A stretch of 48,617 nucleotides of DNA, from assembly GCA_001644045.1 (NCBI GenBank), contig LUUF01000016.1:1-48617 (forward strand). The letters are read 5' to 3'. Positions within the stretch are counted from its first letter, which is position 1, and every line of letters begins with the position of its first letter. Below the pieces are notes generated by a model. The model was not told the origin of the DNA, did not search any database, and was given only the letters and a program-made list of their open reading frames with translations. The translations under genes and the position numbers were made by a program. The stretch is from Methylomonas methanica (GTDB lineage: Bacteria > Pseudomonadota > Gammaproteobacteria > Methylococcales > Methylomonadaceae). Below are positions 1 through 9,536 of the stretch, in pieces.

Positions 1-1411
1 TACCGCCCATACCGCCCATTTTGTGGTCGCCGGATTCGCCGTTGTGCTCGTTATCGCCGTGTTGCATCCCTCCCATCATGCCCATGCCGCCGCTGTGTTG
101 GCCTGCCGAATCGTGATCGTGGAAAATTTTGATTTTCTTGATCGAACCTAGCGCGACTTTCTCGAAATCCATCACTCTATCCATCGCAAACGATTTGCCG
201 TTCAGCAAGGGCTTCATGTGTTGCATCGAAATAGCAATCGGTAGCGGATTGGCGGCATTGTCCACGTCGCGTTCGGTTAGGCGTTGGAATGACACCAGTT
301 TTTCCGGCAGTTTCGGCGAGTCGCTAACTTTCTCGCTGACCTTAAATACCGCAATCGGGAATTTACCGCCTTGCGGCAAACGGCTGTGCATCATGCCCAT
401 GCCGCCGCCGTCCTTGTGCATTCTGTCGTACATGCCCGGCATAACGCCGGAATAGGGCAGGCTGTAGAGCGTTAGTTGCGAACCGGCCTTGCGGCCGCTG
501 AAATCCAGCCACAAATCGACGCGCTCGCCGGGGGCCAGCATGATGTAGGGTCGGGTTTCCGGTTTGGCCAACAGGCCGGCGTCGGTACCGATTGCAGTCA
601 ACGGCGTGCCGTCTTCCCAGCCCAATTTATATATTCGGGAATTGGAGCCGTTCGCGGCCCGGAAACGATAGGCGCGCGATTTCACCGAGAATTCGGCATT
701 GGGTTTGCCGTTGACCAGGATGTTGCTGCCCAAGAAGCCCATGATGCGTTCCGGCATCGCATGCAGATATTGCAGCTGGTTTTGACTGTCGAAACTACGG
801 TCTTGAATCACTAGCGGCAAGTCGTATTCGCCGCCGGGTAATTCCAATTTGGCTTCGTCGCCGTCGTTGACGACGATCAAGCCGGCCAGGCCACGATAAA
901 CCTGTTCAGCGGTCAAATTGTGCGAATGCGAATGATAAAAGCTGGTGCCGGCCCGGTTCAGCACTTCGAATTCGTAGACAAACTGTTCGCCGGTGTTGAT
1001 CGAGTACATGGGGTGGCCGTCGCTGTGTTGCGGTACGTGTAAGCCATGCCAGTGGATGATGGACGGTTCTTTAAGGTTGTTATTGAAAAACACTCTGACT
1101 TTCTGGCCTTGCTGGAAATTCAGTATCGGCCCCAGGTAATTGCCCGGCAACTGCGTCAGGGTGTTCGGCGGTCCTTTACGTAGGGTGGCTATGAATTTTT
1201 GTACCTGAGTAGCCGGTCCGCTATTGAAGATGTTGACTTGCGCTGCTTGCGCGGCAAATTCGATTTCCACATCGGCAATAAAGCCTGGCGTGGCGGTTCG
1301 GTTCATCTTGCCGTTGCCAGCCAGCAGCAAGCCCGGAAATGCCGCCGCTGCCGCGCCCAGCATGGAATGCTGCAAAAATTGACGTCTACTGCTGTTGATA
1401 TGTTTGGACAT
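1..1411 (-). CDS. multicopper oxidase, Tat-exported, C-terminus beyond window
   Basis: This is a periplasmic laccase/CueO-type multicopper oxidase. It probably oxidises Cu(I) or other substrates with O2 for copper tolerance. The frame is open from the ATG at 1411 to the window edge (about 470 residues). The N-terminus has a twin-arginine signal (SRRQF followed by an Ala-rich stretch). Type 2/3 copper ligands are visible as HWHG near residue 105 and HSHSH about 40 residues later. A Met/His-rich segment (MGMMGGMQHGDNEH) near residue 450 resembles the Met-rich insert of CueO. The third cupredoxin domain with the type 1 site lies outside. A GGGGGAG ribosome site precedes the ATG. Family assignment is firm; substrate is inferred. 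Confidence 0.88.
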   Translation of the reverse strand, partial: MSKHINSSRRQFLQHSMLGAAAAAFPGLLLAGNGKMNRTATPGFIADVEIEFAAQAAQVNIFNSGPATQVQKFIATLRKGPPNTLTQLPGNYLGPILNFQQGQKVRVFFNNNLKEPSIIHWHGLHVPQHSDGHPMYSINTGEQFVYEFEVLNRAGTSFYHSHSHNLTAEQVYRGLAGLIVVNDGDEAKLELPGGEYDLPLVIQDRSFDSQNQLQYLHAMPERIMGFLGSNILVNGKPNAEFSVKSRAYRFRAANGSNSRIYKLGWEDGTPLTAIGTDAGLLAKPETRPYIMLAPGERVDLWLDFSGRKAGSQLTLYSLPYSGVMPGMYDRMHKDGGGMGMMHSRLPQGGKFPIAVFKVSEKVSDSPKLPEKLVSFQRLTERDVDNAANPLPIAISMQHMKPLLNGKSFAMDRVMDFEKVALGSIKKIKIFHDHDSAGQHSGGMGMMGGMQHGDNEHNGESGDHKMGGMGG

Positions 1412-1654
1412 GCGCTCCCCCTTCCTCTTATTGGCCTAGTAAATAAGCTTTTTATTATAGTTTTGAACATACTCCTTTTCCTGCGGGCAAACAACTCAGC
1501 AATACAGTCAACAATCCGGCAATATGCCAGACAATCACAATCCTGATTTGGGTGTTAGAATGCTCAGCCATTGATGTTGAGAGGACATTGCCGACCGTTG
1601 TCCGGCGTTGTGTTCCGCAAGTAGGCGATCGGATATCTAAGTAAAGAGGAAATT

Positions 1655-4291
1655 ATGCGTAACTGGAAACTGTTGCCGGCGATTACTGTAGCAACCCTGG
1701 TGGTGGCTATTGTGCTATACGTCGCGTTCTACTTCGTGTTTCTCGATTTTTTCGTGGATTTATGGTGGTTCCGTTCGCTGGAGTTCGAAGCTTATTTTTG
1801 GCTGAAGCTGCTCTACAGATTCATTTTTTCCGGCGCGGTTACTGCGTTTTTCTTCGCTGTTTTTCTGTTTCACTTCTGGATTGCTTCTCGCTACCTGGGC
1901 CTGAATCCGCCCGATGAAATATTGATGGACGACTCCAAGCGCCGGCGTTTTCAGCGCTTTGCCGATGTGTTCATGAGCGGTTCGTCCAAGATCTATACTC
2001 CCATTTCGTTGTTGCTTGCAGTCGTTATTGCCGTACCGTTCTACTTACAATGGGAGCAGGCGCTACTGTTCTTCTTCGGTAGTGCTTCGGGTATCGTCGA
2101 TCCGGTATACGGCAACGACGTGAGCTTCTACATGTTTTCCTATCCGATTTACATGCTGATTCAGAAGGAGTTGCTGACCACGGCGTTAGTTGTGTTTTTG
2201 GCAACCGGTGTGCTGTATTGGATGGAGCATGTGTTTGTACCCAATCAAAGCAAGGAGTTTCCGCTAGGGGCAAAAGTCCACTTGGCGGTTTTGTTTAGCT
2301 TTGTCGTGTTATTTGTGGTCTGGGGCTTTTTGCTGGAACGCTTTTCCTTATTATATTCGGCTGGTAACGAGCCGGTGTTTTTTGGTCCCGGCTTTGTAGA
2401 ATTGCGTTACAAATTGCCGTTAATTTGGCTTGAAGTCCTGTTTTTTTTGGCGATTGCCATATCGGCGGTTTTTTACGCTTTATCGGAGAAACATCGCAGT
2501 AAAACGCCGATTATTGTTGCGTCCTTGGGTTTTTTGGCGATTTGGGGCTTGCAAAGTTCGCATACCTTGCCGGAGTTGATCGAAAAATTTATCGTCAAGC
2601 CTAATTTTACCCGCACCGAGGGTGAGTCTATACGGCATAACATCGATGCGACGATGGCGGCGTTCGATTTGAACAATATTAAAACCGTCGATTTTCAGGT
2701 CAACGTGGACGCCACCAAGGATATAGAAGCCTGGTCCACTAAAAAGCATTTCGAAAATATTCCGGTATGGGATCGCGAATTTCTTATCGACAGCTATATG
2801 CAGTTGCAAGGAATCCGACCTTATTACGGTTTTCCGACGGTCGATGAAGACCGCTATTTTATTAACGGGCATCATCAACAGGTCAACCTCGCGGCCCGCG
2901 AAGTCAATATCGATAAATTACCCAAGGAAGCGCAAAACTGGGAAAACACCCATTTGCGTTACACTCATGGTTACGGCGCGGTCATTTCGCCGGCTGCTCA
3001 GGATGCCGGGATTCCTATCGTTTGGTACTTACGCGATTTGAATATGACCTCGGATGTCGGGTTTTCCGTGAAATATCCGGATATTTATTACGGCCTGGAG
3101 AAATATCGCTATGCGATCGTGCCGAATAATTTGGCGGTCACCGATATTTCCAGCTCCGCGCCAGGGGATTCGCTGGATTATCAGGGTAACTCAGGCATAT
3201 CTATTCCGTCTCTGTTCAGAAAAATGTTGTTCGCGTTTTATCTGAAAGACGAAAAAATCTTCTTCTCGCCGAATATTTCCACGCAAAGCAAGGTCTTGCT
3301 GCGCCGTAATATCGACGAAAGGATTACCGAGCTGACGCCGTTTCTGCATCTGGATAAAGATCCGTATTTGGTTGTTAACAAGGATCGCTTCTACTGGATT
3401 CAGGATGCCTACACTCTGTCCAATTATTATCCGGTCTCCAAGCCAGCCGCCGACGATTATCTCGATGGCGAACACAAGTTCAATTACATCCGTAACTCGG
3501 TCAAAATTGTGGTCGATGCCTATGACGGCAGTGTCGATTACTATATTTCCGACCCAAAAGATCCGATCATCAACGCTTATAATCGCGCGTATCCCGGTGT
3601 ATTCAAAACTTTGCGGGAAATGCCGGACGAACTAGTGCAACATCTGCGCTATCCGCGCGATTTGTACTATATGCAGATGAAGATTTACGCCAAATATCAT
3701 CAGAACAGCCCGGAGTTGTTTTATGAACAGGCGGAAACCTGGCAATTCGCCACCGTGGACGGACAGTCGGTGTCGCCGTATTTCATTACGATGGACTTCG
3801 ATCGGTGTAATGATCTGGAAGAATTCGTGATGATCAATCCGATGACGCCAGTTCATAGGGATAATCTAAGCATGGTCGGCATTGCCGGTACTATCGATGA
3901 AAATAGCTGCGATCACAGTTATAAACCCGGTATCACCATTTTCAAATTTCCGAAGGCTGTGCAGGTTAACGGGCCGTCGCAGGTCAATGCGCTGATCGAT
4001 CAAAATCCGGAAATTGCCGCGCAATTTACGCTATGGAACCAACAAGGTTCGGAAGTTAAAAAAGGCCGGATGGTGATATTGACGATGGGTAATTCGATTT
4101 TGTATGTGCAGCCCATTTATATGTTGGCAACCAAAACCAAAATACCTGAACTGGCGCGGGTGATTGTTTCGATAGGCAATCAGGTAGTGATGGACAAAAC
4201 CTTGCAGGCCGCTTTCAGTCGTTTGAAGGATTTGTTTATCAAGGGCGCCAACGGCTCGGTTTCGGGGATCTCGTCCGCCGAAGGCAAATAA
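1655..4291 (+). CDS. UPF0182 family large membrane protein
   Basis: This is an 878-residue member of the UPF0182 family, whose function is unknown. The N-terminal third is strongly hydrophobic, with about seven transmembrane segments within roughly residues 1-300. The first is at 8-30, and the family-like DLWWF follows it. The rest is a large soluble, probably extracytoplasmic region rich in Tyr and Asp. The ATG follows an AGAGG ribosome site. It lies divergent to the multicopper oxidase across a 243-bp gap that must carry both promoters. Family membership is from the N-terminal pattern and overall size; no specific function can be given. Confidence 0.85.
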   Translation: MRNWKLLPAITVATLVVAIVLYVAFYFVFLDFFVDLWWFRSLEFEAYFWLKLLYRFIFSGAVTAFFFAVFLFHFWIASRYLGLNPPDEILMDDSKRRRFQRFADVFMSGSSKIYTPISLLLAVVIAVPFYLQWEQALLFFFGSASGIVDPVYGNDVSFYMFSYPIYMLIQKELLTTALVVFLATGVLYWMEHVFVPNQSKEFPLGAKVHLAVLFSFVVLFVVWGFLLERFSLLYSAGNEPVFFGPGFVELRYKLPLIWLEVLFFLAIAISAVFYALSEKHRSKTPIIVASLGFLAIWGLQSSHTLPELIEKFIVKPNFTRTEGESIRHNIDATMAAFDLNNIKTVDFQVNVDATKDIEAWSTKKHFENIPVWDREFLIDSYMQLQGIRPYYGFPTVDEDRYFINGHHQQVNLAAREVNIDKLPKEAQNWENTHLRYTHGYGAVISPAAQDAGIPIVWYLRDLNMTSDVGFSVKYPDIYYGLEKYRYAIVPNNLAVTDISSSAPGDSLDYQGNSGISIPSLFRKMLFAFYLKDEKIFFSPNISTQSKVLLRRNIDERITELTPFLHLDKDPYLVVNKDRFYWIQDAYTLSNYYPVSKPAADDYLDGEHKFNYIRNSVKIVVDAYDGSVDYYISDPKDPIINAYNRAYPGVFKTLREMPDELVQHLRYPRDLYYMQMKIYAKYHQNSPELFYEQAETWQFATVDGQSVSPYFITMDFDRCNDLEEFVMINPMTPVHRDNLSMVGIAGTIDENSCDHSYKPGITIFKFPKAVQVNGPSQVNALIDQNPEIAAQFTLWNQQGSEVKKGRMVILTMGNSILYVQPIYMLATKTKIPELARVIVSIGNQVVMDKTLQAAFSRLKDLFIKGANGSVSGISSAEGK

Positions 4292-4327
4292 CCGTTCGGC
4301 GACCGTTGCAGGGGAGGCGTCGGGCGG

Positions 4328-4774
4328 TCAATGCAGCAGCATGGAACAAAGCCGGTCTTCCAGTTCCATGCGCTCCGCGAGTCTTTCGCCAAGTACCGAT
4401 AAATCCTGGGCCAGATTCTCGGTATTAAATTTACGTTTGCCGTCGTCGTAAGTGTCGCTGAAAGTGATGGCTGATTCGGTGGTGTTGGAAAAAGCCGGAT
4501 ACATCTTTTCGGCGTAAGACAGCGTAGAGGTTTGATGCTGTTTTTCGGTAATCAGATGTTCGTAAATGCTGAAGTGGCCGAATGATATGTAATCTATCAG
4601 CAGTTGCGAAAACTCCGACAGCATAGGCCTAATCGCGTTCTCGCTGGAGAATGGTTTCATTTCGGCGATTTGGCAATACAAGGTCCAGACTGCGGAGCGT
4701 TCTTCCTGCAATGCTGCAACCAGATGCAGATTAGTTGCGCTGGTGTCGGTAGATATGGAGTTCATTTCAGTCAC
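4328..4774 (-). CDS. Rsd/AlgQ family anti-sigma70 regulator
   Basis: This is a 148-residue all-helical protein resembling Rsd of Escherichia coli and AlgQ of Pseudomonas, which bind the RNA polymerase sigma70 subunit and shift polymerase use. The core LEERSAVWTLYC-like segment (here QEERSAVWTLYCQIAE) and LIDYISFGHFSIYE at about residues 58-72 match the family. The C-terminal part is more divergent. The likely start is GTG at 4774, because an AGGGAG site lies seven bases upstream; the ATG at 4765 is an alternative. It is convergent with the UPF0182 gene. Confidence 0.75.
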   Translation of the reverse strand: MTEMNSISTDTSATNLHLVAALQEERSAVWTLYCQIAEMKPFSSENAIRPMLSEFSQLLIDYISFGHFSIYEHLITEKQHQTSTLSYAEKMYPAFSNTTESAITFSDTYDDGKRKFNTENLAQDLSVLGERLAERMELEDRLCSMLLH

Positions 4775-4874
4775 GGCACGTCTCCCTTTGAAAATTGACG
4801 AGCCTTAAATTTATGTGAATTATCATGAATATTCAACAATTGATTAAAATATAAAGGAATTTTTCCTAAAATTT

Positions 4875-5696
4875 GTGACTGACTTTGCACCATCAGCTTT
4901 TATCTTTGTCGCATTGAACTGCGAGGCCAAGCCCTTAATTCAGGCTTGGCGGTTAAAAAAACTGCCGCAAAAACACCCTTTTGCAATATACCGGAACGCC
5001 GACATCGTTGTGGTGATTAGCGGTGTGGGCAAAATTGCGATGGCTGGCGCGGTAGCTTATACGCTGGCGCAGTTTCCCGAAGTTGCCCAACCTATTCTGC
5101 TAAATTTCGGTATCGCCGGGCATCGCCACCAGGCGCTAGGTAGTTGTTTTTTGGCCGATAAAATCACCGACGCCGAAACCCAACGGCGCTTTTATCCGCA
5201 ATTGGCTTTCGATGCCCCTTGCCCGACTCTACCGCTAATCACCTTGTCCAGAGCCGATACCGAATATAACGACGAGAATCTGCGCGATATGGAGGCTGCG
5301 GCGTTTTACGAAATAGCCGTTAAATTCAGCTCCAGCGAATTGATTCACTGCTTAAAAGTGGTATCGGATAATGCCGAATCGGCACTGGAGAATATCAATG
5401 AAGAATCGGTGGCAGCTTGGGTGCAGACGCGTTTAGCTAGCGTGGAAGCCATGATCTCTGCGCTGACTAAGCTCAGGGGAGTGTTGCCGGCAACGGGAAC
5501 CGAGTTATACAAACAGGTGCTTGGTCAGTTTCATTTTACCGCGACTAATGCGGTCAAATTACAAGCATTGCTGAATCGCTGGCAGGTATTAAGCGCTGGT
5601 GCAGTATTTAATTTAGGTGAAGCTAACGCCGGAAGTGCTACAGAGTTGTTGGCTTGGCTGGAAAGCCAGATAGAGAAAAAACAGTTTTATTTGTAG
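4875..5696 (+). CDS. nucleoside phosphorylase / MTA-SAH nucleosidase-like protein
   Basis: This 273-residue protein of the PNP/UDP phosphorylase superfamily should cleave a nucleoside-type N-glycosidic bond in the cytosol. The opening strand (FVALNCEAKPLI), a central NFGIAGH segment and the DMEAAAFYE motif near residue 140, which carries the catalytic-type Glu and ribose contacts, support this. The core ends near residue 200. The last 70 residues are an extension with no obvious match that may be a separate small helical domain. The start is GTG at 4875; no strong ribosome site is visible. The true substrate cannot be told from sequence. Confidence 0.7.
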   Translation: MTDFAPSAFIFVALNCEAKPLIQAWRLKKLPQKHPFAIYRNADIVVVISGVGKIAMAGAVAYTLAQFPEVAQPILLNFGIAGHRHQALGSCFLADKITDAETQRRFYPQLAFDAPCPTLPLITLSRADTEYNDENLRDMEAAAFYEIAVKFSSSELIHCLKVVSDNAESALENINEESVAAWVQTRLASVEAMISALTKLRGVLPATGTELYKQVLGQFHFTATNAVKLQALLNRWQVLSAGAVFNLGEANAGSATELLAWLESQIEKKQFYL

Positions 5697-5720
5697 ATTT
5701 GCCTGAGCTTGGCGGGAGTT

Positions 5721-5753
5721 AAAAAACAGGGTGTCCTGAAGCAGGACACCCTG
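5721..5753 (-). terminator. Rho-independent terminator of the 5765-6145 gene
   Basis: A perfect 12-bp inverted repeat (arms 5727-5738 and 5742-5753, 3-base loop) is followed on the minus strand by six T residues (5726-5721). It sits just past the stop of the minus-strand gene and also separates it from the convergent plus-strand gene. Confidence 0.9.
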
Positions 5754-5764
5754 CGCGTAGCGAG

Positions 5765-6145
5765 TTACAGCAATTTTTTCAAAGCTTCTGTGCCTGCTTT
5801 TGCTTTAGCCAAATGTTCTTTGGATTCCTGCAAGTTAGCAGCTTTAGCAGAAGAGATGGCAGCTTTCAAATGTTGTCTAACTTTTGAATTGTCTCTGGCA
5901 ACTTTGTCGTTGGCATTGATTTCTTCGGAAATGTCAGCCGCTTTTTTGATCAGGCCTGCAACTTCAGCGTCTTCAGCGCCATTGTTAATCGCAGTCTCGG
6001 CAGTAGCAATACGCTCCAGAACCATATTGATCGCATCGATAGGTTTGTAGCTAGTTCTGCCTGCTTCGGCAACCGCAGCGGTAGAAAAAGAACCCATGGC
6101 AGCAGCTAAAGAGAACGCGATAACAGCACTTTTTAAAATTTTCAT
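5765..6145 (-). CDS. small exported helical protein, unknown function
   Basis: This is a 126-residue protein with a clear Sec signal peptide (MKILKSAVIAFSLAAAMG, cleavage near VAEA) and a mature part of amphipathic Ala/Lys/Glu-rich helices. It resembles periplasmic four-helix proteins in overall character but, unlike the SmbP-like protein at 8989-9324, has only two His and no Cys, so no metal site is evident. The start is the ATG at 6145, after a GTGAGG ribosome site; the frame extends upstream but has no signal there. A strong terminator follows. I do not recognise the family. Confidence 0.75.
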   Translation of the reverse strand: MKILKSAVIAFSLAAAMGSFSTAAVAEAGRTSYKPIDAINMVLERIATAETAINNGAEDAEVAGLIKKAADISEEINANDKVARDNSKVRQHLKAAISSAKAANLQESKEHLAKAKAGTEALKKLL

Positions 6146-6309
6146 GTATTGAACCTCACAGTTATTTTTATAAGAACATATAGCTGCTAACCCAACCGCT
6201 TTAACCACTACATGTTGGGCCGGGATGATAGCACAGTTCATTCTGTTTGCTAGTCTGTTTGTAGCGGTTTTTATGGTTTTTTCGGCGGCGAAAAAATGCC
6301 GCTGCGGCC

Positions 6310-7143
6310 TTATTTGACGCTGACTAGCAGCTTGTCCAGCCATGCGCTGGGCAGCAACCGTTTTAGCCAGGCAAACAAATGCGTTGGTACCGTCACCCGG
6401 TAGCGAATTTTCGGTCGATTCGACTCCAAGGCATGCGCCACTTTTTCCGCGACCGCGGTAGCCGGTAACGTAAACGGTGCGGCGGGGCCGGGTTTTTGCA
6501 GCCGGGCTTCCATGGCTTTGTAGGTGTCTCTATGAAAGCTATGCTCGGCATCGATATTTTGTTGATACAAAGCAAAGGCATTTTGCCGGAAGCGGCTTTC
6601 TATCGGTCCCGGTTCGATCAAAACGATATGAATGCCGGTGCCGCGCAATTCCAGCCGTAAGGTGTCAGCCAAACCTTCCAGAGCGAATTTGCTGGCGTTA
6701 TACGCGCCGCGAAATTTCATCGCCACAAAGCCCAGTACCGAACTGTTGTAGATCACCCGGCCATGTCCTTGCTGGCGCATCAACGGTAATAGCAAATTAG
6801 TCAGCTCGTGAGTGCCGAACAGATTGGTTTCGAATTGATTACGCAACACATCCCGACTCAAATCTTCCACCGCGCCGGGCTGGCCGAACGCGCCATTATT
6901 AAATAGCGCATCGATTTTGCCGTCGGTCAGCACTATCAATTCGCTTACTGCTTGGTGGATGCTCTGCGAATCGGCCAAATCCAATTGCAAGCACTCGAAG
7001 TCTTCGCCGCGCAAGCGTTCCACATCCTCGGGCTTACGCGCGGAGCAAATCACTCGATGGCCGCGATGTTTTAAAAACAGTGCGGTGTGGTAGCCGATAC
7101 CGGAAGAGCAGCCGGTGACGAACAGCGTTTTGCTGACGATCAT
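6310..7143 (-). CDS. short-chain dehydrogenase/reductase (SDR)
   Basis: This 277-residue classical SDR is an NAD(P)-dependent oxidoreductase. The cofactor loop TGCSSGIG is at residues 10-17. The structural NNGAFG (NNAG equivalent) is near residue 82, the catalytic Ser in NSSVLG, and the catalytic YNASK near residue 150. The length is slightly above the usual 250 because of a C-terminal tail ending in LLVSVK. Its start overlaps the stop of the upstream DUF4124 gene by four bases, implying translational coupling. The substrate is unknown. Confidence 0.88.
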   Translation of the reverse strand: MIVSKTLFVTGCSSGIGYHTALFLKHRGHRVICSARKPEDVERLRGEDFECLQLDLADSQSIHQAVSELIVLTDGKIDALFNNGAFGQPGAVEDLSRDVLRNQFETNLFGTHELTNLLLPLMRQQGHGRVIYNSSVLGFVAMKFRGAYNASKFALEGLADTLRLELRGTGIHIVLIEPGPIESRFRQNAFALYQQNIDAEHSFHRDTYKAMEARLQKPGPAAPFTLPATAVAEKVAHALESNRPKIRYRVTVPTHLFAWLKRLLPSAWLDKLLVSVK

Positions 7144-7730
7144 GGTTGAGCCAGGTCGGCTTCGTTAAACAAAAAGGTTTTGCCGCTGCTGCAGTTGATC
7201 AAAAAATTCAGCTGATCCGGCTTGCTTTTCGCGGTCAGTTCGTCGGTTTCGATGCGTTGACATTCACCGCTGGCCAGCGCTTTTTGTGCGGCCAGCCTCC
7301 GGAATTTTTCCACATCCGGCAGGCGGGTTTCAAAGGGTTTGACTTGCGCGGGTAGTTTTTCCGGGTCGTAGGGTGGAATTGCGAATGCGGAAAACTGCAT
7401 GGGATTTTGCTTGATTAGAGTCTGCGTCATTTCGCTTTGGGCTTTGGCGTCTTGTTTATTCTTGGCGATAGCGTCGAGCTTGGCTTGGTGCTCGGCTTGT
7501 TCCTGCGCGGACTGCTGCTTTTTCAATTCGGCTTCCGCGGCTTGCTGTCTTTCCAGCGCATTTAAATCGACGCTGCTGCCGGTTTTGGTATTCATCTGCA
7601 CCGCCTTGTGTTCCACGGTGCAAGGCGACGATTGGTAATTAGTGTGACCGGTAGCGTCGGTGCATTTAAAAACCCCGGCCCAGCTGTCGACGGACAGGCA
7701 CAGGGCAAAAACGAAGAAGAGATTTTTCAT
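7140..7730 (-). CDS. exported DUF4124-domain protein
   Basis: This 196-residue protein has a Sec signal (cleavage near SWAG) followed directly by a DUF4124 module (VFKCTDATGHTNYQSSPC), a small beta domain common in proteobacterial envelope proteins. A Glu/Gln/Ala-rich coiled-coil stretch occupies about residues 58-95. The C-terminal third has two further Cys (ECQR and NCSSGK) that could form a disulfide. It is transcribed ahead of the SDR gene with a four-base overlap. Function is unknown. Confidence 0.8.
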   Translation of the reverse strand: MKNLFFVFALCLSVDSWAGVFKCTDATGHTNYQSSPCTVEHKAVQMNTKTGSSVDLNALERQQAAEAELKKQQSAQEQAEHQAKLDAIAKNKQDAKAQSEMTQTLIKQNPMQFSAFAIPPYDPEKLPAQVKPFETRLPDVEKFRRLAAQKALASGECQRIETDELTAKSKPDQLNFLINCSSGKTFLFNEADLAQP

Positions 7731-8078
7731 TGTGTTCCTGTTGGTTAAACGCTATGGCAAAACTATTACCCAGCTCGCGATAAGTGTAAATAAATTTTTT
7801 GTTAACAGCTCATGAAAGCCCGCACAGCGTCAAAAACACAGTAGGGTTCTGGCCGTCCTCTGTTTTCGGTATGCCACTTGACGGCGAAGTGTATCAGGCT
7901 TTGCGGCAATATCCAGCCGGGTAAAGCGCTGATCGTAAATGCCGTTGATCATGCAATTGGTGCCAACGAACTTACCGAGAAGGCTACCAAAGTTTTGCCG
8001 ACGCTTTCGAACTCTTTAGAGGTGCTAAGCTCAAGCCGGCAAGTTATACTGCCCGCCAATTTTTGACCTTAGAGCGCT
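7731..8078 (+). promoter_or_regulatory. 348-bp gene-free stretch with probable thyA promoter
   Basis: This gap lies between the divergent DUF4124 and thyA genes. A -10-like TATACT is at 8045-8050, close to the thyA start, without a convincing -35. A 62-codon frame at 7878-8066 has no ribosome site or recognisable motif and is not called. Nothing else can be supported here. Confidence 0.35.
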
Positions 8079-8912
8079 ATGCAACCTTATCTGGATCTCC
8101 TCGCCGACATCATGGCCAACGGTATCGACAAAAGTGATCGCACCGGTACCGGTACTCGCTCATTGTTCGGTCGGCAGATGCGTTACAACCTGGCTGATGG
8201 CTTTCCGTTGCTGACTACCAAGAAGTTGCACTTCAAATCGATTGCTTATGAGTTGTTGTGGTTTTTGCGTGGCGATACCAATATCAAATATTTGAATGAT
8301 CACGGTGTAACGATTTGGGACGAGTGGGCCACGTCGGAGGGGGAACTGGGGCCGGTATATGGCGCGCAGTGGCGTAACTGGTTGGGATCGCATGGCGAGA
8401 GTTACGATCAGATGCAGATTTTGCTGGACGGTTTAAAAAACAAACCGGATTCACGCCGGCATATCGTCAGCGGCTGGAATGTGGCATTTTTGCCCGACGA
8501 AACCGTTGGTCCGCGCGAGAATGCCGCCGCCGGGCGCATGGCTTTGCCGCCCTGCCATGTGTTGTATCAATTTTATGTGGCCAACGGTAAATTGTCCTGC
8601 ATGATGACCCAGCGCAGTGCCGATTGCTTCTTAGGAGTGCCTTACAATCAGGCGAGTGTGGCCTTGTTGACGCATATGCTTGCGCAGCAATGCGAATTAG
8701 AGGTGGGCGAGTTGATTATGTCATTCGGCGATGTGCATATCTATCGCAACCATTTCGAACAAGTTGCATTGCAACTTAGCCGGCAGCCATTAGTGCCGCC
8801 GCAACTAAAATTCAAACGCCGGCCGGAGTCGCTATTTTCCTATGAGTTTACCGACTTCGAGTTGCTGGATTATCAGGCGCATCGGCATATCGCCGGTGTG
8901 GTTTCAGTTTAG
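8079..8912 (+). CDS. thyA: thymidylate synthase
   Basis: ThyA converts dUMP to dTMP using methylenetetrahydrofolate in the cytosol. The 277-residue sequence contains the catalytic Cys in [12 protein letters not shown], the [15 protein letters not shown] phosphate and dUMP-binding stretch, the N-terminal [12 protein letters not shown] loop, and HIYRNHFEQ near the C-terminus. It is slightly longer than the E. coli enzyme because of a short insert (roughly residues 140-155, [14 protein letters not shown]). Its start has only a weak ribosome site (TTAGAG). A hairpin terminator follows. Confidence 0.97.
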   Translation: MQPYLDLLADIMANGIDKSDRTGTGTRSLFGRQMRYNLADGFPLLTTKKLHFKSIAYELLWFLRGDTNIKYLNDHGVTIWDEWATSEGELGPVYGAQWRNWLGSHGESYDQMQILLDGLKNKPDSRRHIVSGWNVAFLPDETVGPRENAAAGRMALPPCHVLYQFYVANGKLSCMMTQRSADCFLGVPYNQASVALLTHMLAQQCELEVGELIMSFGDVHIYRNHFEQVALQLSRQPLVPPQLKFKRRPESLFSYEFTDFELLDYQAHRHIAGVVSV

Positions 8913-8917
8913 GAAAG

Positions 8918-8949
8918 TAGGTAGAGACGCCCAATAGCGCCTCTACCTA
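8918..8949. terminator. bidirectional hairpin between thyA and the SmbP-like gene
   Basis: Arms TAGGTAGAG (8918-8926) and CTCTACCTA (8941-8949) pair, extended inside by CGC/GCG, with a short AT-rich loop. It lies between two convergent genes. There is no long T-run on either side, so it is a probable rather than certain terminator. Confidence 0.6.
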
Positions 8950-8988
8950 ATTGATCGCTAACGGATCTAGTGGTTTGCCGCTAAGGAT

Positions 8989-9324
8989 TTACTTGTTACC
9001 GGCTTTGATATGGCCGACGGCTTCTTCGGCCGCTTTGGTGGCTACGTCGGCATGGCCCATTTTGCCGTGTTCAATCGCGCTTTCCAATGATTTTACACCG
9101 GCATCCAGATGCGTTTTAGATTCGCCCTTGGCGACTTCCGCGCCTTTTTTGGCATGGGTTAACGCCGCTTCGGCATGTTCCACCAAAACCGGGCTATGGC
9201 CCGCTTTGCCGTGGGTAACAGCCTGCTCGGCGTGTTTTAACGCTTCGGTAGCATGTTCCTCGGCGAACACGCCGGCACTGGCGAACAGTAATGCACTAAT
9301 GGTAATGGCTGTAAATGTTTTCAT
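8989..9324 (-). CDS. SmbP-like small periplasmic metal-binding protein
   Basis: This 111-residue exported protein has about ten His spaced along heptad-like helices (repeats such as LKHAEQAVTHGKAGH, VEHAEAALTHAK and IEHGKMGH). This is the pattern of SmbP of Nitrosomonas europaea, a four-helix periplasmic protein that binds several Cu(II) ions. A Sec signal covers residues 1-21. The start is the ATG at 9324, after a GGGGGA ribosome site, not the upstream in-frame codon. It lies between a multicopper oxidase and a copper-RiPP operon, which fits a role in copper buffering; metal identity is inferred. Confidence 0.82.
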   Translation of the reverse strand: MKTFTAITISALLFASAGVFAEEHATEALKHAEQAVTHGKAGHSPVLVEHAEAALTHAKKGAEVAKGESKTHLDAGVKSLESAIEHGKMGHADVATKAAEEAVGHIKAGNK

Positions 9325-9536
9325 AATTCCCCCGAATTGATTTGTTGTGATTTTCCGCACCCGTTTTGGGTGCTAGCTAATGACCTCATGCGCGGGAGTT
9401 TGGTTCCAAATTAAATGCTGCAATTGAAATTAGTATTTATCTTATAGTTGTGGCGAGCGAATAACTATGCCGGCCATGTTCAACTTGCAAGCCTGCATAA
9501 TCCTGGAAAGCTTGGCTTTGAATCTATTGTTTAAGT

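Noticed and set aside
7878-8066. 62-codon frame before thyA
   Set aside because: No ribosome site or motif, and it overlaps the likely thyA promoter.
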